A DNA stretch of 64,000 nucleotides from Massilia sp. Se16.2.3 (GCF_014171595.1 NZ_CP050451.1:1550001-1614000), one strand, 5' to 3'; shown: positions 20,825 to 30,624, numbered from the stretch's first letter. Numbers and translations are program-made. The notes: generated by a model not told the origin, from the sequence alone.

Positions 20825-22240
20825 ATGAATATCATTCGGCAGTTTTTTTTGTTCCTGACGAAATCGTCACCTGCTCGGGTGGCGGTGCCTGCGCTTGCGC
20901 CTGATTCCAGGTTTGCGTGGCGGCAGCGTGAGCTGGCGGGGCTTTACGAAGCTGGCAGCGTCGAGCGCTTGCGCCACTATACGCATCACCCCGATGGCTT
21001 CGTACGTCAGGCCGCCGTCGAGCGAGCGGCGGGCATGGCATTGCCGGGACTGCCGGCCCTGCTCGTCGAACGCCTGAACGACTGGGTGCCGAAGGTGCGC
21101 CTGGCTGCTCGCTACGCGTTGAGTCAGGCACTGCCGCTTGCCGACGCGGCCGATATCATCGCGGCGCTGCCCGCTGTTCAGCGACTGGACCAGGCACGCC
21201 GCGAGCAACACGCGGCATGGATCGCCGAATTCGAAGCGAGTGTGTTCGCCATGGTCGGCACCGATGCACTGTTGCAGGCAGTGCGCGTGGCGCCGGTCCA
21301 GGTAGCGCGTGCCGCGTTTCGGCTGCTCGCCAGGGTCGACACGATCGACCCGGCATTGTTGTATCGCGCGATTGTGCCCGCAAGCCGCGACGTGGTGCTG
21401 GCGACCTGGGCGTTTGATCATCTGGCCGCCCGCGGGGAGCCCGACGAGGAAATGCTGGTGCGGGCTTTCCGGTCGCGCGTGGCACCTAATCGGGCCAAGG
21501 CCTTGCGCGCGTTGATCGCTCGAGGTGCAACAGTATATGCCGATGAAGCTCTGTTCGCACGCCAGAGCCAGTTGCGTTCGATCGCGGCATCGTTCCTCGC
21601 GCAACAGGGAACCGACGTCGGTGCCTTGTATGCGCAGGCCTTGCGCGAGCCTGTGCAACAGGAGAGGCGCATCGTCATCTGCCTGGTGGAACTGGGCAGG
21701 CTGAAGCGCCGCGACGCGCTCGACGATGTGCGCACCTGGCTCGGCGATGCCAGCCCGTCGATCCGGGTGGCGGCCGCGCAATGCTGGCTCCAGTTGGCGC
21801 CTCAGGCGAAAGACGAGGTCGCGGCATATCTGCTGGCTGACCCGGTCCGACGCGTGCGGGCGGTCGCAATGACCCTGATCCGCAGGTACGGTGCTTATGT
21901 GCCGTTCAAGCAGGCACGTGCCCTTCTGGACGCGCATGGGGATACGGAACAACTGCTGACTTTGGCCGCACTCGATCCCTGGAACTGGCTCGAGACAATT
22001 GCACGCCTTGCCACCGAGCAAGCAACCGATCGGCAGCGCATGCTGCGCTTGCAGGAGGAGTTGTGCCGCTGGCTCGCACGAAGCTCGAACGCTTGGGCCC
22101 GGCTCGGCAGTGAGCAGCGTGAACGACTGGCGCTGCTGTTGCAGGGCCGTGCATTGCAGCCCCTGACAGCCAGCGCCAGTCAGTCTTGGCGCGAGCAGTG
22201 GCGGCATGTGCTGGCACAAGCCGGCCTATCGGACGTCTGA
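20825..22240 (+). CDS. HEAT-repeat protein
   Basis: A 471-residue mostly helical protein. HEAT-like units recur throughout: HHPDGFVRQAAVERAAG, VPKVRLAARYALSQAL, GDASPSIRVAAAQCWLQL, LADPVRRVRAVAMTLIRRYG. The short N-terminus MNIIRQFFLFLTKSS is only weakly hydrophobic, so it may stay in the cytoplasm or peripherally at the membrane. No catalytic motif; it is likely a protein-binding scaffold. It starts 40 bases after the CPBP protease gene, so the two may be co-transcribed. Function unknown. Confidence 0.75.
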   Translation: MNIIRQFFLFLTKSSPARVAVPALAPDSRFAWRQRELAGLYEAGSVERLRHYTHHPDGFVRQAAVERAAGMALPGLPALLVERLNDWVPKVRLAARYALSQALPLADAADIIAALPAVQRLDQARREQHAAWIAEFEASVFAMVGTDALLQAVRVAPVQVARAAFRLLARVDTIDPALLYRAIVPASRDVVLATWAFDHLAARGEPDEEMLVRAFRSRVAPNRAKALRALIARGATVYADEALFARQSQLRSIAASFLAQQGTDVGALYAQALREPVQQERRIVICLVELGRLKRRDALDDVRTWLGDASPSIRVAAAQCWLQLAPQAKDEVAAYLLADPVRRVRAVAMTLIRRYGAYVPFKQARALLDAHGDTEQLLTLAALDPWNWLETIARLATEQATDRQRMLRLQEELCRWLARSSNAWARLGSEQRERLALLLQGRALQPLTASASQSWREQWRHVLAQAGLSDV

Positions 22241-22369
22241 GGCACGGCTGGATTGCCGCGCGGGCCGGCAACAATAAGCTGCGCGCAAGGATGCGTGTCC
22301 CGCGGTTTGCTATGCTAGCGAAAGATTTACACCGGCAGGGGCCGGAACGTCACCGATGGAGCGCCGAAC

Positions 22370-22906
22370 ATGGCATCGTTGCAGGATCAGTTTTTGAAAG
22401 CGGGCTTGGTCAACAAGAACAAGGCCAAGCAGGTTCAACAGGAAAAAAGCAAGCAGCACAAGATCGAGCTGCGTACCGGCACTCAAAGCGTCGACGAGGC
22501 CAAGCTGGCGGCGGCCGAATTGCAGCGCAAGAATGCGGAGCGCGCGCGCGAACTGAATGCCCAGCGCGATGCGCAGGCGCAGCAGAAGGCCATCATGGCC
22601 CAGATCGTCCAGATGGTGCAGAAGAATCGCCAGAGCAAGGGCAATGGCGACGTCCCCTACAACTTCACGCACGGCACCAGGATCGAGCGCATTCACGTCT
22701 CGCAGGCTGTACAGGAACACCTGATGGCCGGCCGCCTGGTCATCGTGCGCCTGGGCGATAGCACCGAACTGGTGCCGCGTGTCATTGCCGACAAGATCGC
22801 CGAACGCGATGCCTCGCTCGTGGTGCGGGTCAAGAAGGTCGAGACCGCTGTCGAGGAGGACGACCCTTACGCCGCCTTCCAGATCCCCGACGACCTGATG
22901 TGGTAA
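22370..22906 (+). CDS. DUF2058 (YaiL-family) protein
   Basis: A 178-residue protein with the full DUF2058 pattern: N-terminal SLQDQFLKAGLVNKNKAKQ, a long charged coiled-coil region (about 20-85), then a small beta domain with YNFTHGTRIERIHVSQA and GRLVIVRLGD, ending DDPYAAFQIPDDLMW. The family is widespread in beta- and gammaproteobacteria; YaiL has been linked to nucleoid association, but the role is not established. Own promoter in the 129 bases upstream presumably; a terminator follows. Confidence 0.9.
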   Translation: MASLQDQFLKAGLVNKNKAKQVQQEKSKQHKIELRTGTQSVDEAKLAAAELQRKNAERARELNAQRDAQAQQKAIMAQIVQMVQKNRQSKGNGDVPYNFTHGTRIERIHVSQAVQEHLMAGRLVIVRLGDSTELVPRVIADKIAERDASLVVRVKKVETAVEEDDPYAAFQIPDDLMW

Positions 22907-22942
22907 GCGGCTGGCGCGTCGCCGCCAACCCTGGCCAGGAAG

Positions 22943-22967
22943 AACGCCACCGCAAGGTGGCGTTTTC
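22943..22967 (+). terminator. Rho-independent terminator
   Basis: AACGCCACC pairs with GGTGGCGTT around GCAA, followed by TTTC. Confidence 0.82.
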
Positions 22968-22987
22968 ACAGCAAGCCTGCGCTTGCC

Positions 22988-23190
22988 TCAATGGTGCATG
23001 GGCGCGGATGCGGCTTGCGCCTGTCCGGCCTGGTCCGGGCGGAAGGCCCGTTCGCCCGCGGCGGTGTCGTTGTAGCTCTCGAAGCGCGCCACTTTGCCCT
23101 CACGCACCGTGAACAGTCGGCCGCATGACCATCGCTGGCTTCCCGCTCGCCCACCGCCCAAGCGTGCATGCCGCGCGGCGCCGCTGTGTT
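22988..23190 (-). pseudogene. SnoaL/NTF2-like domain remnant (C-terminal end only)
   Basis: The minus strand encodes LFTVREGKVARFESYNDTAA, a typical last strand pair of SnoaL/ketosteroid-isomerase-like proteins, preceded in another frame by HAWAVGERE-like sequence. The first two thirds of the domain are missing: the frame meets the oppositely directed DUF2945 gene. I read it as a truncated, frame-broken remnant. Even if one break is a sequencing error, the missing N-terminus remains. Confidence 0.5.
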
Positions 23191-23244
23191 CCAATACCGT
23201 CAGCGGCCGGCGTGCGCCGCTGTCACTCATTGGGAGACCCGAGC

Positions 23245-23454
23245 ATGACCGACGCATTCAAGGCAGGCGACAAGGTGCAGTGGCATTCGCCGCAAGGCAC
23301 GGTGCACGGCACCGTCAAGAAAAAGCTCACCGCGCACACGAGCATCAAGGGGCACGAGGTCGCGGCCTCGCCCGAGAATCCCGAATACCTGGTCGTCAGC
23401 GACAAGACCGGCGCCGAGGCTGCCCATAAAGCCTCGGCGCTGAAGAAGGCCTAG
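23245..23454 (+). CDS. DUF2945 (hypervirulence-associated Tudor-like) protein
   Basis: A 69-residue protein matching DUF2945/HVA1-TUDOR: FKAGDKVQWHSPQGTVHGTV, then HEVAASPENPEYLVVSDKTG and AAHKASALKK. It is a small SH3-like barrel with no established molecular role in bacteria. ATG 23245 follows GGGAGACC. It has probably replaced or been inserted next to the SnoaL-like gene, whose stump lies upstream in the opposite direction. Confidence 0.85.
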   Translation: MTDAFKAGDKVQWHSPQGTVHGTVKKKLTAHTSIKGHEVAASPENPEYLVVSDKTGAEAAHKASALKKA

Positions 23455-23505
23455 CGCCCCGACACGCACCACGAACCGGTCTGTCCTGGCACGCCGGAGA
23501 AGGTC

Positions 23506-25385
23506 CTATTTCTGCCAGGGACGGACCAGGCTGGGCTGGCGCCACTTCAGGCCGACGAATGCTTCCTGCTCGCGCCGCGGTGCCTGGCGCGTGGCAGCGC
23601 CAATCGCGACGGACAGGTTGCGCGACACGCGGAATTCGGCAGTGGCGCGCAGGCTCTCGCGGCGCAGCGAAGCACCCGCAAAGTAGCGCTCGGTCACGGC
23701 TTCCAGCTGGGCGGACCAATGCGCTCCTTGCCGTGTCAGCGTGGTGCGCAGCGCACCGAGCAGGGCGGCGTCGTGCGGCAGGCCGCTGCCGGCTTCAAGC
23801 CCCAGGCCGGGCAGCAGCGCCAGCACGGTATCCCCGGAAGCAGCCAGGCGCGGCCCGTGTGATAGGCCAGGCGCGTGGCCATGTGGTCGCGCCCGGCAAA
23901 AGGCGTAGCACGGGTGGTGAGTTCGACCCGCCAGGCGCGCGGTGCAAACAGCGTCGACGAGGGGATCGTCGATTGCGCCACGAGCCAGTCGATGCGGCGC
24001 AAGCGCACGCGATCTGCGCCGATCTCGATTTCCGGGTTGAGCACGGTGATCTCGGCATGCGGTTCGTAGCCGGGCAGGGGATCGGTCAGGCTGTGCTGGA
24101 AGGCCGCGTAGTCGAGTGCCGGGGCATGCCTGCCGCCGCGTTGGCGCAGGCTGGCCGCCAGCAGGCCGCCATCGTGGCCATCTTCCGGACCGTTCGGTGT
24201 ACTGCGGCTTGCCAGCACCTCCGGCTGCGCCAGCGCCAGGCGGGCCTTGGTGATGGCGCCCGGGATCTCCTTGCGCCGCACGCGGTCGCCTTCGTCGCGG
24301 TCGATCAGGACGGCGCCATATTCATAGGCCAGCTGCAGCGTGCCGGCTTGCCGCGCCGGGGACAGGGTGCGCACTTGTGCGGGTGTGGCCAGGCCGAGCG
24401 CAAGCTGCCGCGCCAGCGCGCCGTCCTCGCCATCGACTTGCGTCTCCAGGTCGCGTACCCGTTTCGGGAGCGACGGCCACAGACGCTGCGCGCCGAGCAT
24501 GCCGGCCGCACGCAGGGCACGCACGGTGTCGACGGGTACCGTGACGGCGCCGAAGCGATCGAGCAGCCCGGTGCCCGGGCGCGCCGCGTCGAGCAGGGCC
24601 AGCGTGCGGTAGGCGCAGTTCTCGTGGATGAAGTAATAGTCGAAGACGCCGTCCTTGATCTCCCAGGTATGCAGCAGCAGCCGGCGCACCTCGGCGGGCG
24701 TCAGTGAGAGTTCGTACTCATGGATGTCGCGCCCTTCGATCTCGGTATAGGTGCGCAGGCGCCGGTAGAAAGGCAGCGTGTCGGCCACGCCGGGAAAGCC
24801 GCCGAACAGGCCTTTCGTGACGAAGGCGAGATCGCCCTCGCGCGCGTCGGTACGGGCCGCGTAGTTGATCGTCGGACTGAGCAGTTCGTCGCTTGACTCG
24901 CGATAGATGCGCAGGAAGGTGTGGCCGAAGGTGGACGACGGATTTTCCAGGTAGCTCGACGCAAAGTCGATGCTGACGCGGCGGCCCGGGAAGGCCGCGA
25001 GCCATTCAGCCAGGGCGGCGCATTGGCTTGTTAGCGCCTCCGCGCCTTCGCGTCCCAGGCGCGCGCTCAGCCACTCAAAGCGGGCGGGAAAGCGGCAGGC
25101 GAAGTCCTGTGCGGCGGCGGCGTCGTGCAGCGCGGCCACCGCGGCCAGCAGCTCGGCGCGCGGCGAATGGCGGGCGCCATCGGCCAGGAAGAAGCGCGGC
25201 TGGTCGGCCTGGCTTTCGATGCCGCTGCCATCGGGACGGTAGTGCAGCAGGGCCAGCCAGGCGGGGTCGCGCTCGAGGCGTTCGGCCTCGACCCGCTGCA
25301 GGTCCTCATGCAGCCCGGCCAGGGCAGGCTGGACGGCGCACAACAGCAGGCAGGCGCCGGCCAGGAAGCTGCGGAGAAAATTCAT
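23506..25385 (-). pseudogene. DUF4105 (Lnb N-terminal periplasmic) protein, one frameshift
   Basis: A signal peptide (MNFLRSFLAGACLLL, cleaved after ALA) leads into a domain of the DUF4105/Lnb N-terminal periplasmic type: SSTFGHTFLRIY, FGGFPGVADTLPFYRRL, RDIHEYELSLTP and FIHENCAYRTLALLD, with the conserved His and Cys of the papain-like (NlpC/P60) family. From about residue 400 comes an outer-membrane-type beta-rich part. At the G run 23832-23835 (one G short) the frame moves, and the true C-terminus LPGLGLEAGSGLPHDA to WRQPSLVRPWQK lies in the other frame. Combined length is about 626 residues. Probably intact in vivo. Its start overlaps the end of the upstream gene. Confidence 0.78.
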
Positions 25386-25766
25386 TGTGCCGGGGAGGGC
25401 AGGCGCGGGCCTGTTCGTAGGCGTGCGCGATGCGTTCGGCGAACTGGCTGGTGTCGCTCGTTGCGGCAAGGGCGCGGCGCAGCCAGGCGCGCTTGAGCGT
25501 CTCGTCCGGGCAGGACGACAGATAGGTCGACACGGTGTCGAGGTGGGGCCCTTGCTGGCGGATCAGGTCGGCCCCGATGCGGCGGTGGGCGAACAGGACG
25601 AAGTCGCGCAAGGTCCGCGCTTCGGGCGAGAGGGCGGCGGGGGCGGGAACGCTCTGTTCGGCATCGGGCGCGAATGGCGCGCAGCCGCAGGGGGCGCGGC
25701 CATGGCTGTCGCCTGCAGCCCCGCCAGGGCGAGGGCGGCAAGCTGGCTCGCGCCGAACAGGGACAT
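25382..25766 (-). pseudogene. Small secreted protein upstream of DUF4105, frame broken
   Basis: Begins MSLFGASQLAALALAG, a signal peptide ending AMAAP. At a run of five C (25690-25694 on the plus strand as G) the frame shifts; the sensible continuation is PFAPDAEQSVPAPAALSP, then TLRDFVLFAHRRIGADL, STYLSSCPDETLKRAW and SQFAERIAHAYEQA. A second one-base slip near 25400 would end it at a TGA overlapping the DUF4105 start (ATGA-type coupling). Helical, about 128 residues, no family recognised. Likely a functional partner of the DUF4105 protein. Confidence 0.55.
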
Positions 25767-25769
25767 GAC

Positions 25770-26174
25770 TTACTTGGCGACCGGCTGCAGGTCGACCATG
25801 AATTCACCCGGGTCGTATTCGCGCGCGGCGCCGGTCGAGGTGTCGATCGAGGTGCTCAGCGGGCTGGTCAGCAGGATATCGCCCCACACCCACGGATTCA
25901 TCCTGGTGGTCAGCTGCACTTCGGTGGCGACAAAACCCTCTTTTTCGACGAACAGGGCGCCGTGCTTGCGCGACAGGGTCACGGTCAGCGGGGTGACGCC
26001 GACGGCGACCTTGTTCGAGACCACGCCATCCTTCTTGATGGCCGTGTAGACGGTCGCGCCCGCCGGGTTACTGGACACTTTCACTTGCTGCGTGGTGCCG
26101 GAGTGCATGCTGGCGCAGCCGGTCAGGGCGAGCGCGGTGGCGGCGATGGCAATCGTCGAGGAAAAACGGTTCAT
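25770..26174 (-). CDS. PEGA-like lipoprotein
   Basis: A 134-residue lipoprotein. The signal peptide ends in the lipobox ALTGC (Cys20). The mature part has a PEGA-type beta pattern: VKVSSNPAGATVYT, VGVTPLTVTLSR, LFVEKEGFVATEVQ, ending in a membrane-near WVWGDILLTSPLSTSIDTSTGA motif seen in many small lipoproteins of this type. It lies three bases upstream of the small secreted gene on the same strand, so all three exported proteins (25770, 25382, 23506) probably form one operon. Function unknown. ATG 26174 starts the signal peptide. Confidence 0.8.
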   Translation of the reverse strand: MNRFSSTIAIAATALALTGCASMHSGTTQQVKVSSNPAGATVYTAIKKDGVVSNKVAVGVTPLTVTLSRKHGALFVEKEGFVATEVQLTTRMNPWVWGDILLTSPLSTSIDTSTGAAREYDPGEFMVDLQPVAK

Positions 26175-26321
26175 GGAGGCTTTCGGTATCGTTATCGGAA
26201 AAAAATTGAGGAAGACCTCAGGCAATGTTCACCATTGCCAATTAGTCTTTCCTAAAGGATACCATGCGCATTTGAGTTGTCCAAAGGCAAACATTCAGGC
26301 CGTTGGTGAAATGGAACAGCT

Positions 26322-27104
26322 CTAGCGGGAAGCCGCGCCCTCCCGGCGCACCAGGCCGTCGCCCCGGAAGCGCCAGGCATAGGTCTGGCTGACCTTCAGC
26401 TGTTCCGGATGGCCGCGCAGCTCCACGGTCAGCGTGCCCAGCTCGTCGCGGCGAACGCGCGCGATTGCCCGCACCGCCACCACGGTGCCGCGGTGGATTT
26501 GCCAGAACATGTCCGGATCCAGCCCCGCCTGCAGTTCCTTCAGGGGCGTGCGGATCAGGCCCTCGTCCTGCGCGCTGACCACGCGCGTATAGCCGGAATC
26601 GGATTCGAAGAACAGCACCTCGTCAACCGCGAACAGCTTGATGGTGCTGCCGGCCGTGGTGCTGATCCAGCGGATGCGTTCCGCCACAGGCGCGCGCAGG
26701 CGCCGGTCGAGTTCGGCCATGGCGTCGAGCAGGGCGGCGCTGCCCTGGCCGACCTGGCTGCGCAGGCGCGCCACGGTCTGGACCAGCCGCTCCTGCGTGA
26801 CCGGTTTGAGCAGGTAGTCGATGGCGCCCAGGCCGAAGGCTTCGATGGCGTGGCTGTCGTAGGCGGTGGTGAAGACGACGCGGCAGCTGCCGCCGCTCGC
26901 ACCCGCGACTTCCAGGCCGCTCGCGCCCGGCATGCGGATATCGAGGAAGGCGATGTCCGGGCGCAGGCGCGCAATCGCTTCGAGGGCATCGGCCCCGTCT
27001 TCGCAGAGGGCGACGATCTCCAGCTCGGGCCAGGCCAGGGCCAGCATGCGGCGCAGGTCGCCCCGTTGCAGGTCTTCGTCGTCGGCGATGATGGCGGTGG
27101 GCAT
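26322..27104 (-). CDS. LytTR-family response regulator
   Basis: A 260-residue regulator. The receiver domain spans residues 1-120, with IIADDE, phosphoacceptor Asp55 in FLDIRMPG, Thr in FTTAYD and Lys in YLLKPV. The C-terminal LytTR DNA-binding domain (about 155-255) shows KLFAVDEVLFFESDSGYTRV, TPLKELQ and WQIHRGTVVAVRAI. Partner of the kinase whose stop codon lies one base upstream. AlgR/LytR-type regulators bind direct repeats; targets cannot be read here. Confidence 0.93.
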   Translation of the reverse strand: MPTAIIADDEDLQRGDLRRMLALAWPELEIVALCEDGADALEAIARLRPDIAFLDIRMPGASGLEVAGASGGSCRVVFTTAYDSHAIEAFGLGAIDYLLKPVTQERLVQTVARLRSQVGQGSAALLDAMAELDRRLRAPVAERIRWISTTAGSTIKLFAVDEVLFFESDSGYTRVVSAQDEGLIRTPLKELQAGLDPDMFWQIHRGTVVAVRAIARVRRDELGTLTVELRGHPEQLKVSQTYAWRFRGDGLVRREGAASR

Positions 27105-27105
27105 G

Positions 27106-28320
27106 TCAGTTCTTTCTTGTGGAGAGCGTGCGCAGGGGCAGGACCAGGCTCGCCACCACGCCGCCGGCATCGCCCGCACGCAGCGACAGCGCCGCTTCGC
27201 CGCCGTACAGGTGCTTCAGGCGTTCGCGGATATTCGCCAGGCCGATGCCGCTGCCGCTGGTGGCCGTGCCGAAGCCGATGCCGTCGTCCGCCACCGCGAC
27301 TTCCAGCAGATCGCCGCGCTCGCCCTGGCGCCGGGTGGCGCTGATCTCGATCCGTCCCGGCCCCTTTTTGAGCTCGATACCATGCTTGACCGCATTCTCG
27401 ACGAGCGAGATCAGCATCAGCGGCGGAATGGCGGCGTCGCGCAGTTCAAGCGGACAGGCGATGCGCGAGCGCAGGCGCGGCATGCGCGCCTCGATGATGC
27501 CGAGGTAGGCCTGGGCCGCGTCGAGCTGGGCGCCAAGCGCAACATACGGCTGGGCGCCGTCGGCACGCAGTTGCGGAATGGTCGCACGCAGGTAGTCGAC
27601 CAGGTGGTCGATCATCGCGATACCGCGCGCCGGGTCGGACAGCATGGCGGCGCGCACGCCCGAGAGTGTATTGAACAGGAAGTGCGGTTCGACCTGGCTG
27701 GCCAGCACGGCCAGCTGCATCGCCACTTCGTTGCGTTCGTCCTTGTAGCGCTCGACCTGGCCGAGCAGCTCGCTCTCGCGCAGCAGGCGCCGCTGGCGGA
27801 AATACGCCACCAGGTCGGTGGTGCCCCCCAGCCAGGCCAGTGCCAGCGACCAGATGACGAGATTGACCACTTCTCCCTCGCGTTCGAGCTGCAGTTGCCG
27901 CGGCGTCAGTGGGCGCTTCCCGGGCGCTTCGGCAATGCGGGTATAGGGCGTGAGCGGGAGCAGGACCAGCATGCCGAAGGCCAGCGCGCAGACGACGCCC
28001 ACCGCTTCGCGCTGTGCCGGCCACCCGCGCGTGCGCACCAGCACCGCCAGTGCGCGGCCCAGCGACAGGGCAAGCGCCACGATGCACCAGATCGCCGTCA
28101 GGGTGAGCAGCATGCCGGGTACCTGCCTGGCGAAGAAGCCGATCAGCCCCAGCATCAGCGCCAGCAGCAGCAAGGGCAGCAGGAAAGAACGCATCCGGTA
28201 GCGGAACCAGGTCCGGCCGAAGATCGGATACTGGCGCGCGATGCTTGCCGCGCCCGCCAGCCGGGTGCTCATGCTGTGCGGTAGCGGCTGGTCCTGGCGG
28301 GAAGCGGTGCTGTTGTCCAT
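27106..28320 (-). CDS. LytS/AlgZ-type sensor histidine kinase
   Basis: A 404-residue membrane kinase of the His_kinase (PF06580) group. Four hydrophobic segments lie at about residues 45-65, 70-92, 107-125 and 152-170, with no large periplasmic domain. The phosphoacceptor is His213 in QVEPHFLFNTLS; the ATPase part has LVENAVKHGIELKKG and GIGLANIRERL. It is co-transcribed with the LytTR regulator (spacing one base). The signal is unknown. Confidence 0.92.
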   Translation of the reverse strand: MDNSTASRQDQPLPHSMSTRLAGAASIARQYPIFGRTWFRYRMRSFLLPLLLLALMLGLIGFFARQVPGMLLTLTAIWCIVALALSLGRALAVLVRTRGWPAQREAVGVVCALAFGMLVLLPLTPYTRIAEAPGKRPLTPRQLQLEREGEVVNLVIWSLALAWLGGTTDLVAYFRQRRLLRESELLGQVERYKDERNEVAMQLAVLASQVEPHFLFNTLSGVRAAMLSDPARGIAMIDHLVDYLRATIPQLRADGAQPYVALGAQLDAAQAYLGIIEARMPRLRSRIACPLELRDAAIPPLMLISLVENAVKHGIELKKGPGRIEISATRRQGERGDLLEVAVADDGIGFGTATSGSGIGLANIRERLKHLYGGEAALSLRAGDAGGVVASLVLPLRTLSTRKN

Positions 28321-28341
28321 GGATGGATTTTACGCTGTCAA

Positions 28342-29727
28342 TTATTTATTGGTGGCAATAACACTGCCGATCCAGTTGCCGATCGTCGCGAGGGCCTGCG
28401 GCGCCATCGTCTGCTCGATGTCGACGTACTCGTTCACTGCCCCGGTGCGGGCCTCCTGGAACAGGTGGTTCATGCCCGCCATTTCCTTGACCACGGCACG
28501 CGGATTGCCTTGCAGTGCCGTGCGCACGGCGGGCAGGTCCATGCTGGCCAGGACTTGCTGGTCGCGCTCGCCGTTCAGGGCCAGCACTGGCTGGCGCACC
28601 GCCTGCAGGACCGGCGCCGGTTCATAGCGCAGCAGGGCATGGAACCAGGCCGTGCCGAAGCGATCGACCAGGGACTTGGCCGTCCCGGCCGGCAATTCAC
28701 CCCGGCCCTCGGCTTCCCCAAGGATGCGGCTGGCCTGGCTGCGGGCGCCGTCCAGGGTCGGTTCCGCCACCATCGCCGCGAAGAGCTGCCCGTTCAGGGC
28801 GCGCTCGCGGGCGATGCGCGCTTCCGACGCACCGCGCGCTTTCGACGCCAGCGCCATCTGTTCCACCAGGATGCGGTCGCCGCGCACGCCGGGGGCGGCC
28901 AGCATCACGACAAAGCCGAGCGCTGGATCGCGCGAGGCGATCAGCGGGGCGATCAAGCCGCCTTCCGAGTGGCCGACGACGCCGATCCGCGCGCTGTCGA
29001 CCTCGGGACGCGTGCGCAGGAAGCGCACGGCCGCCCCGGCGTCGTCCGCCAGGTCGAGCGTGGTGGACTCGCGCAGCGTGCCCGTCGACTTGCCGATACC
29101 GCGTTTGTCGTAGCGCAGCACCGCGATGCCCTGGCGGCTCAGGTGGTCGGCCAGTACCAGGAAGAGCTTGTGGCCGAAGACCTCGCTGTCGCGGTCGAGC
29201 GGGCCGGAACCGTGCACCAGCACCACCGCCGGGAAGGGGCCTTTTCCTTGCGGGACGGTGAAGGTGCCGGCCAGCTTGACCTTGGCCGCGACGTTGTCGA
29301 AGCCGACCTCGCTGCTGGTGTAGGTGGCAGGGCTGGCGGCGATCGCTGCTTCCTGGGGACGCTTCGGCTTGACTGCTTCGGCACTGGTACGCTTCAGGTC
29401 CAGCGGCGTGGCCTGGCCCTGCTTCCAGGTGCCTTTCCACAGCCCGTCCTGCGCGTTCCAGGTCGCGGAGTAAGTGGCTTTCAGCCTCGGCAGCGCGAAG
29501 CTGACCTGTTCGGGCGTGACGACCACGTTTTCCACCGGCGCACTGAAGTTCTGGGCGGGGACGGTGATGCTGGCCTGCCAGGGGCCGTCCGCCGGCTTGG
29601 TGAACTGCACGATCACGCGCAGGGAATTGGCGATGGTGCCGCTCCAGACGCCCTGGGCGTCTTCGGCCTGCGCGGGAGCGATGGACATGGCAAGCATGGC
29701 TGCCAGGGTGGTGAAGATAGTCTTCAT
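28342..29727 (-). CDS. Secreted alpha/beta hydrolase (serine aminopeptidase S33 type)
   Basis: A 461-residue exported hydrolase. Signal peptide MKTIFTTLAAMLAMS, cleaved after AQA. Residues about 25-120 are an N-terminal beta domain often found before such hydrolases. The catalytic fold has oxyanion-loop VVLVHGSGPLDRDSE, the nucleophile elbow GHSEGG with Ser254, and the late His in GMNHLFQEA; the acid is probably in LNGERDQQV. Esterase or peptidase activity on small substrates is likely. ATG 29727 starts the signal peptide. Confidence 0.9.
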   Translation of the reverse strand: MKTIFTTLAAMLAMSIAPAQAEDAQGVWSGTIANSLRVIVQFTKPADGPWQASITVPAQNFSAPVENVVVTPEQVSFALPRLKATYSATWNAQDGLWKGTWKQGQATPLDLKRTSAEAVKPKRPQEAAIAASPATYTSSEVGFDNVAAKVKLAGTFTVPQGKGPFPAVVLVHGSGPLDRDSEVFGHKLFLVLADHLSRQGIAVLRYDKRGIGKSTGTLRESTTLDLADDAGAAVRFLRTRPEVDSARIGVVGHSEGGLIAPLIASRDPALGFVVMLAAPGVRGDRILVEQMALASKARGASEARIARERALNGQLFAAMVAEPTLDGARSQASRILGEAEGRGELPAGTAKSLVDRFGTAWFHALLRYEPAPVLQAVRQPVLALNGERDQQVLASMDLPAVRTALQGNPRAVVKEMAGMNHLFQEARTGAVNEYVDIEQTMAPQALATIGNWIGSVIATNK

Positions 29728-29871
29728 GGCGATAAGGTGGTCGTTGGAAAGGACTCGACTGTAGCCCGATCCGCTGCGGCTGCCCCCGGCGAAGGGACGA
29801 AGGGGGTGGTTTTTGCCATGAACCCCGGCACCAGGGTCATGAATGCCAGTAGGAGAGGGCACGCAGAAACA

Positions 29872-29897
29872 ATGACGCCACCCGAAGGTGGCGTTCT
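29872..29897. terminator. Hairpin downstream of the GH19-type gene
   Basis: GACGCCACC pairs with GGTGGCGTC around CGAA. T runs are poor on both strands. It is placed to serve the minus-strand GH19-type gene ending at 29932. Confidence 0.55.
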
Positions 29898-29931
29898 CGT
29901 GTGCGGGAAGTCCAGTGCTTTTTACTGCCGA

Positions 29932-30624
29932 CTACTGAAGGCAAGCGTAAAACGCTTTACCGTGCGCCGCAGTGATTTCAGCGCGGGATGAATAAGGATT
30001 CACGATTTTTCTGGCTGTAATCCAGTCTTCTCTATGCTCGTTGAAATCGTCTTTCAATGCGCGTTTGGTGAACAGTCCGCGCGTCATGCCCTCGACCAGG
30101 ATCGCAACCGATCTTTCCGGATCGAGCACCAGACCCGGATTCCCCACCAGCTCATCTTTCCACCCCATGGTTTTCGACATTGTCTGGTAATTTTCCTTAA
30201 GGCTCAGCTGCACGTAGCCCCTGCCAAAATACGAGCGTCCGTGTTCGTCCGGCAGCGCGTAATTCGCCATGAGTTTTTTCTTCTTGATGTTTCTCTCGAC
30301 GTTTCTCTTGTTGACCAGCTGCGTGACTGCACGGATCGAACACGCGTCACTCTTGCATAATCCCTCGCGCACCGGCTGCATCATTCCCGCGGTTTCACGG
30401 TAGGCGGTGCCCAATATGTAAGCAAGCCAGCGCGGGTCGGTATGTTCGGTCTTTTCCCAATAGCCGAAGATATGTTCAAAGCCCTCCCGCGATTTGCCGC
30501 TGAAAACATGCTTCGGGAATGCCGGCTTGCACCGCTCGTAAAACTTGTCCTTGTCGACAGCACCAGCACGAACATCAGGTACGAACGCTGCAAAAACGAC
30601 CCAGAGAAGGAGGCATGTTTTCAT
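29932..30624 (-). CDS. Secreted GH19 / chitinase-like lysozyme-fold protein
   Basis: A 230-residue exported protein. Signal peptide MKTCLLLWVVFAAF ending near VRA. The lysozyme-like core shows LAYILGTAYRETAGMMQPV, with Glu77 as the likely general acid, and GRSYFGRGYVQLSLKENYQ, the second signature of GH19 chitinases and phage endolysins. No binding module is attached. It may act on peptidoglycan or chitin. ATG 30624 starts the signal peptide, 11 codons inside a longer open frame. Confidence 0.85.
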   Translation of the reverse strand: MKTCLLLWVVFAAFVPDVRAGAVDKDKFYERCKPAFPKHVFSGKSREGFEHIFGYWEKTEHTDPRWLAYILGTAYRETAGMMQPVREGLCKSDACSIRAVTQLVNKRNVERNIKKKKLMANYALPDEHGRSYFGRGYVQLSLKENYQTMSKTMGWKDELVGNPGLVLDPERSVAILVEGMTRGLFTKRALKDDFNEHREDWITARKIVNPYSSRAEITAAHGKAFYACLQ

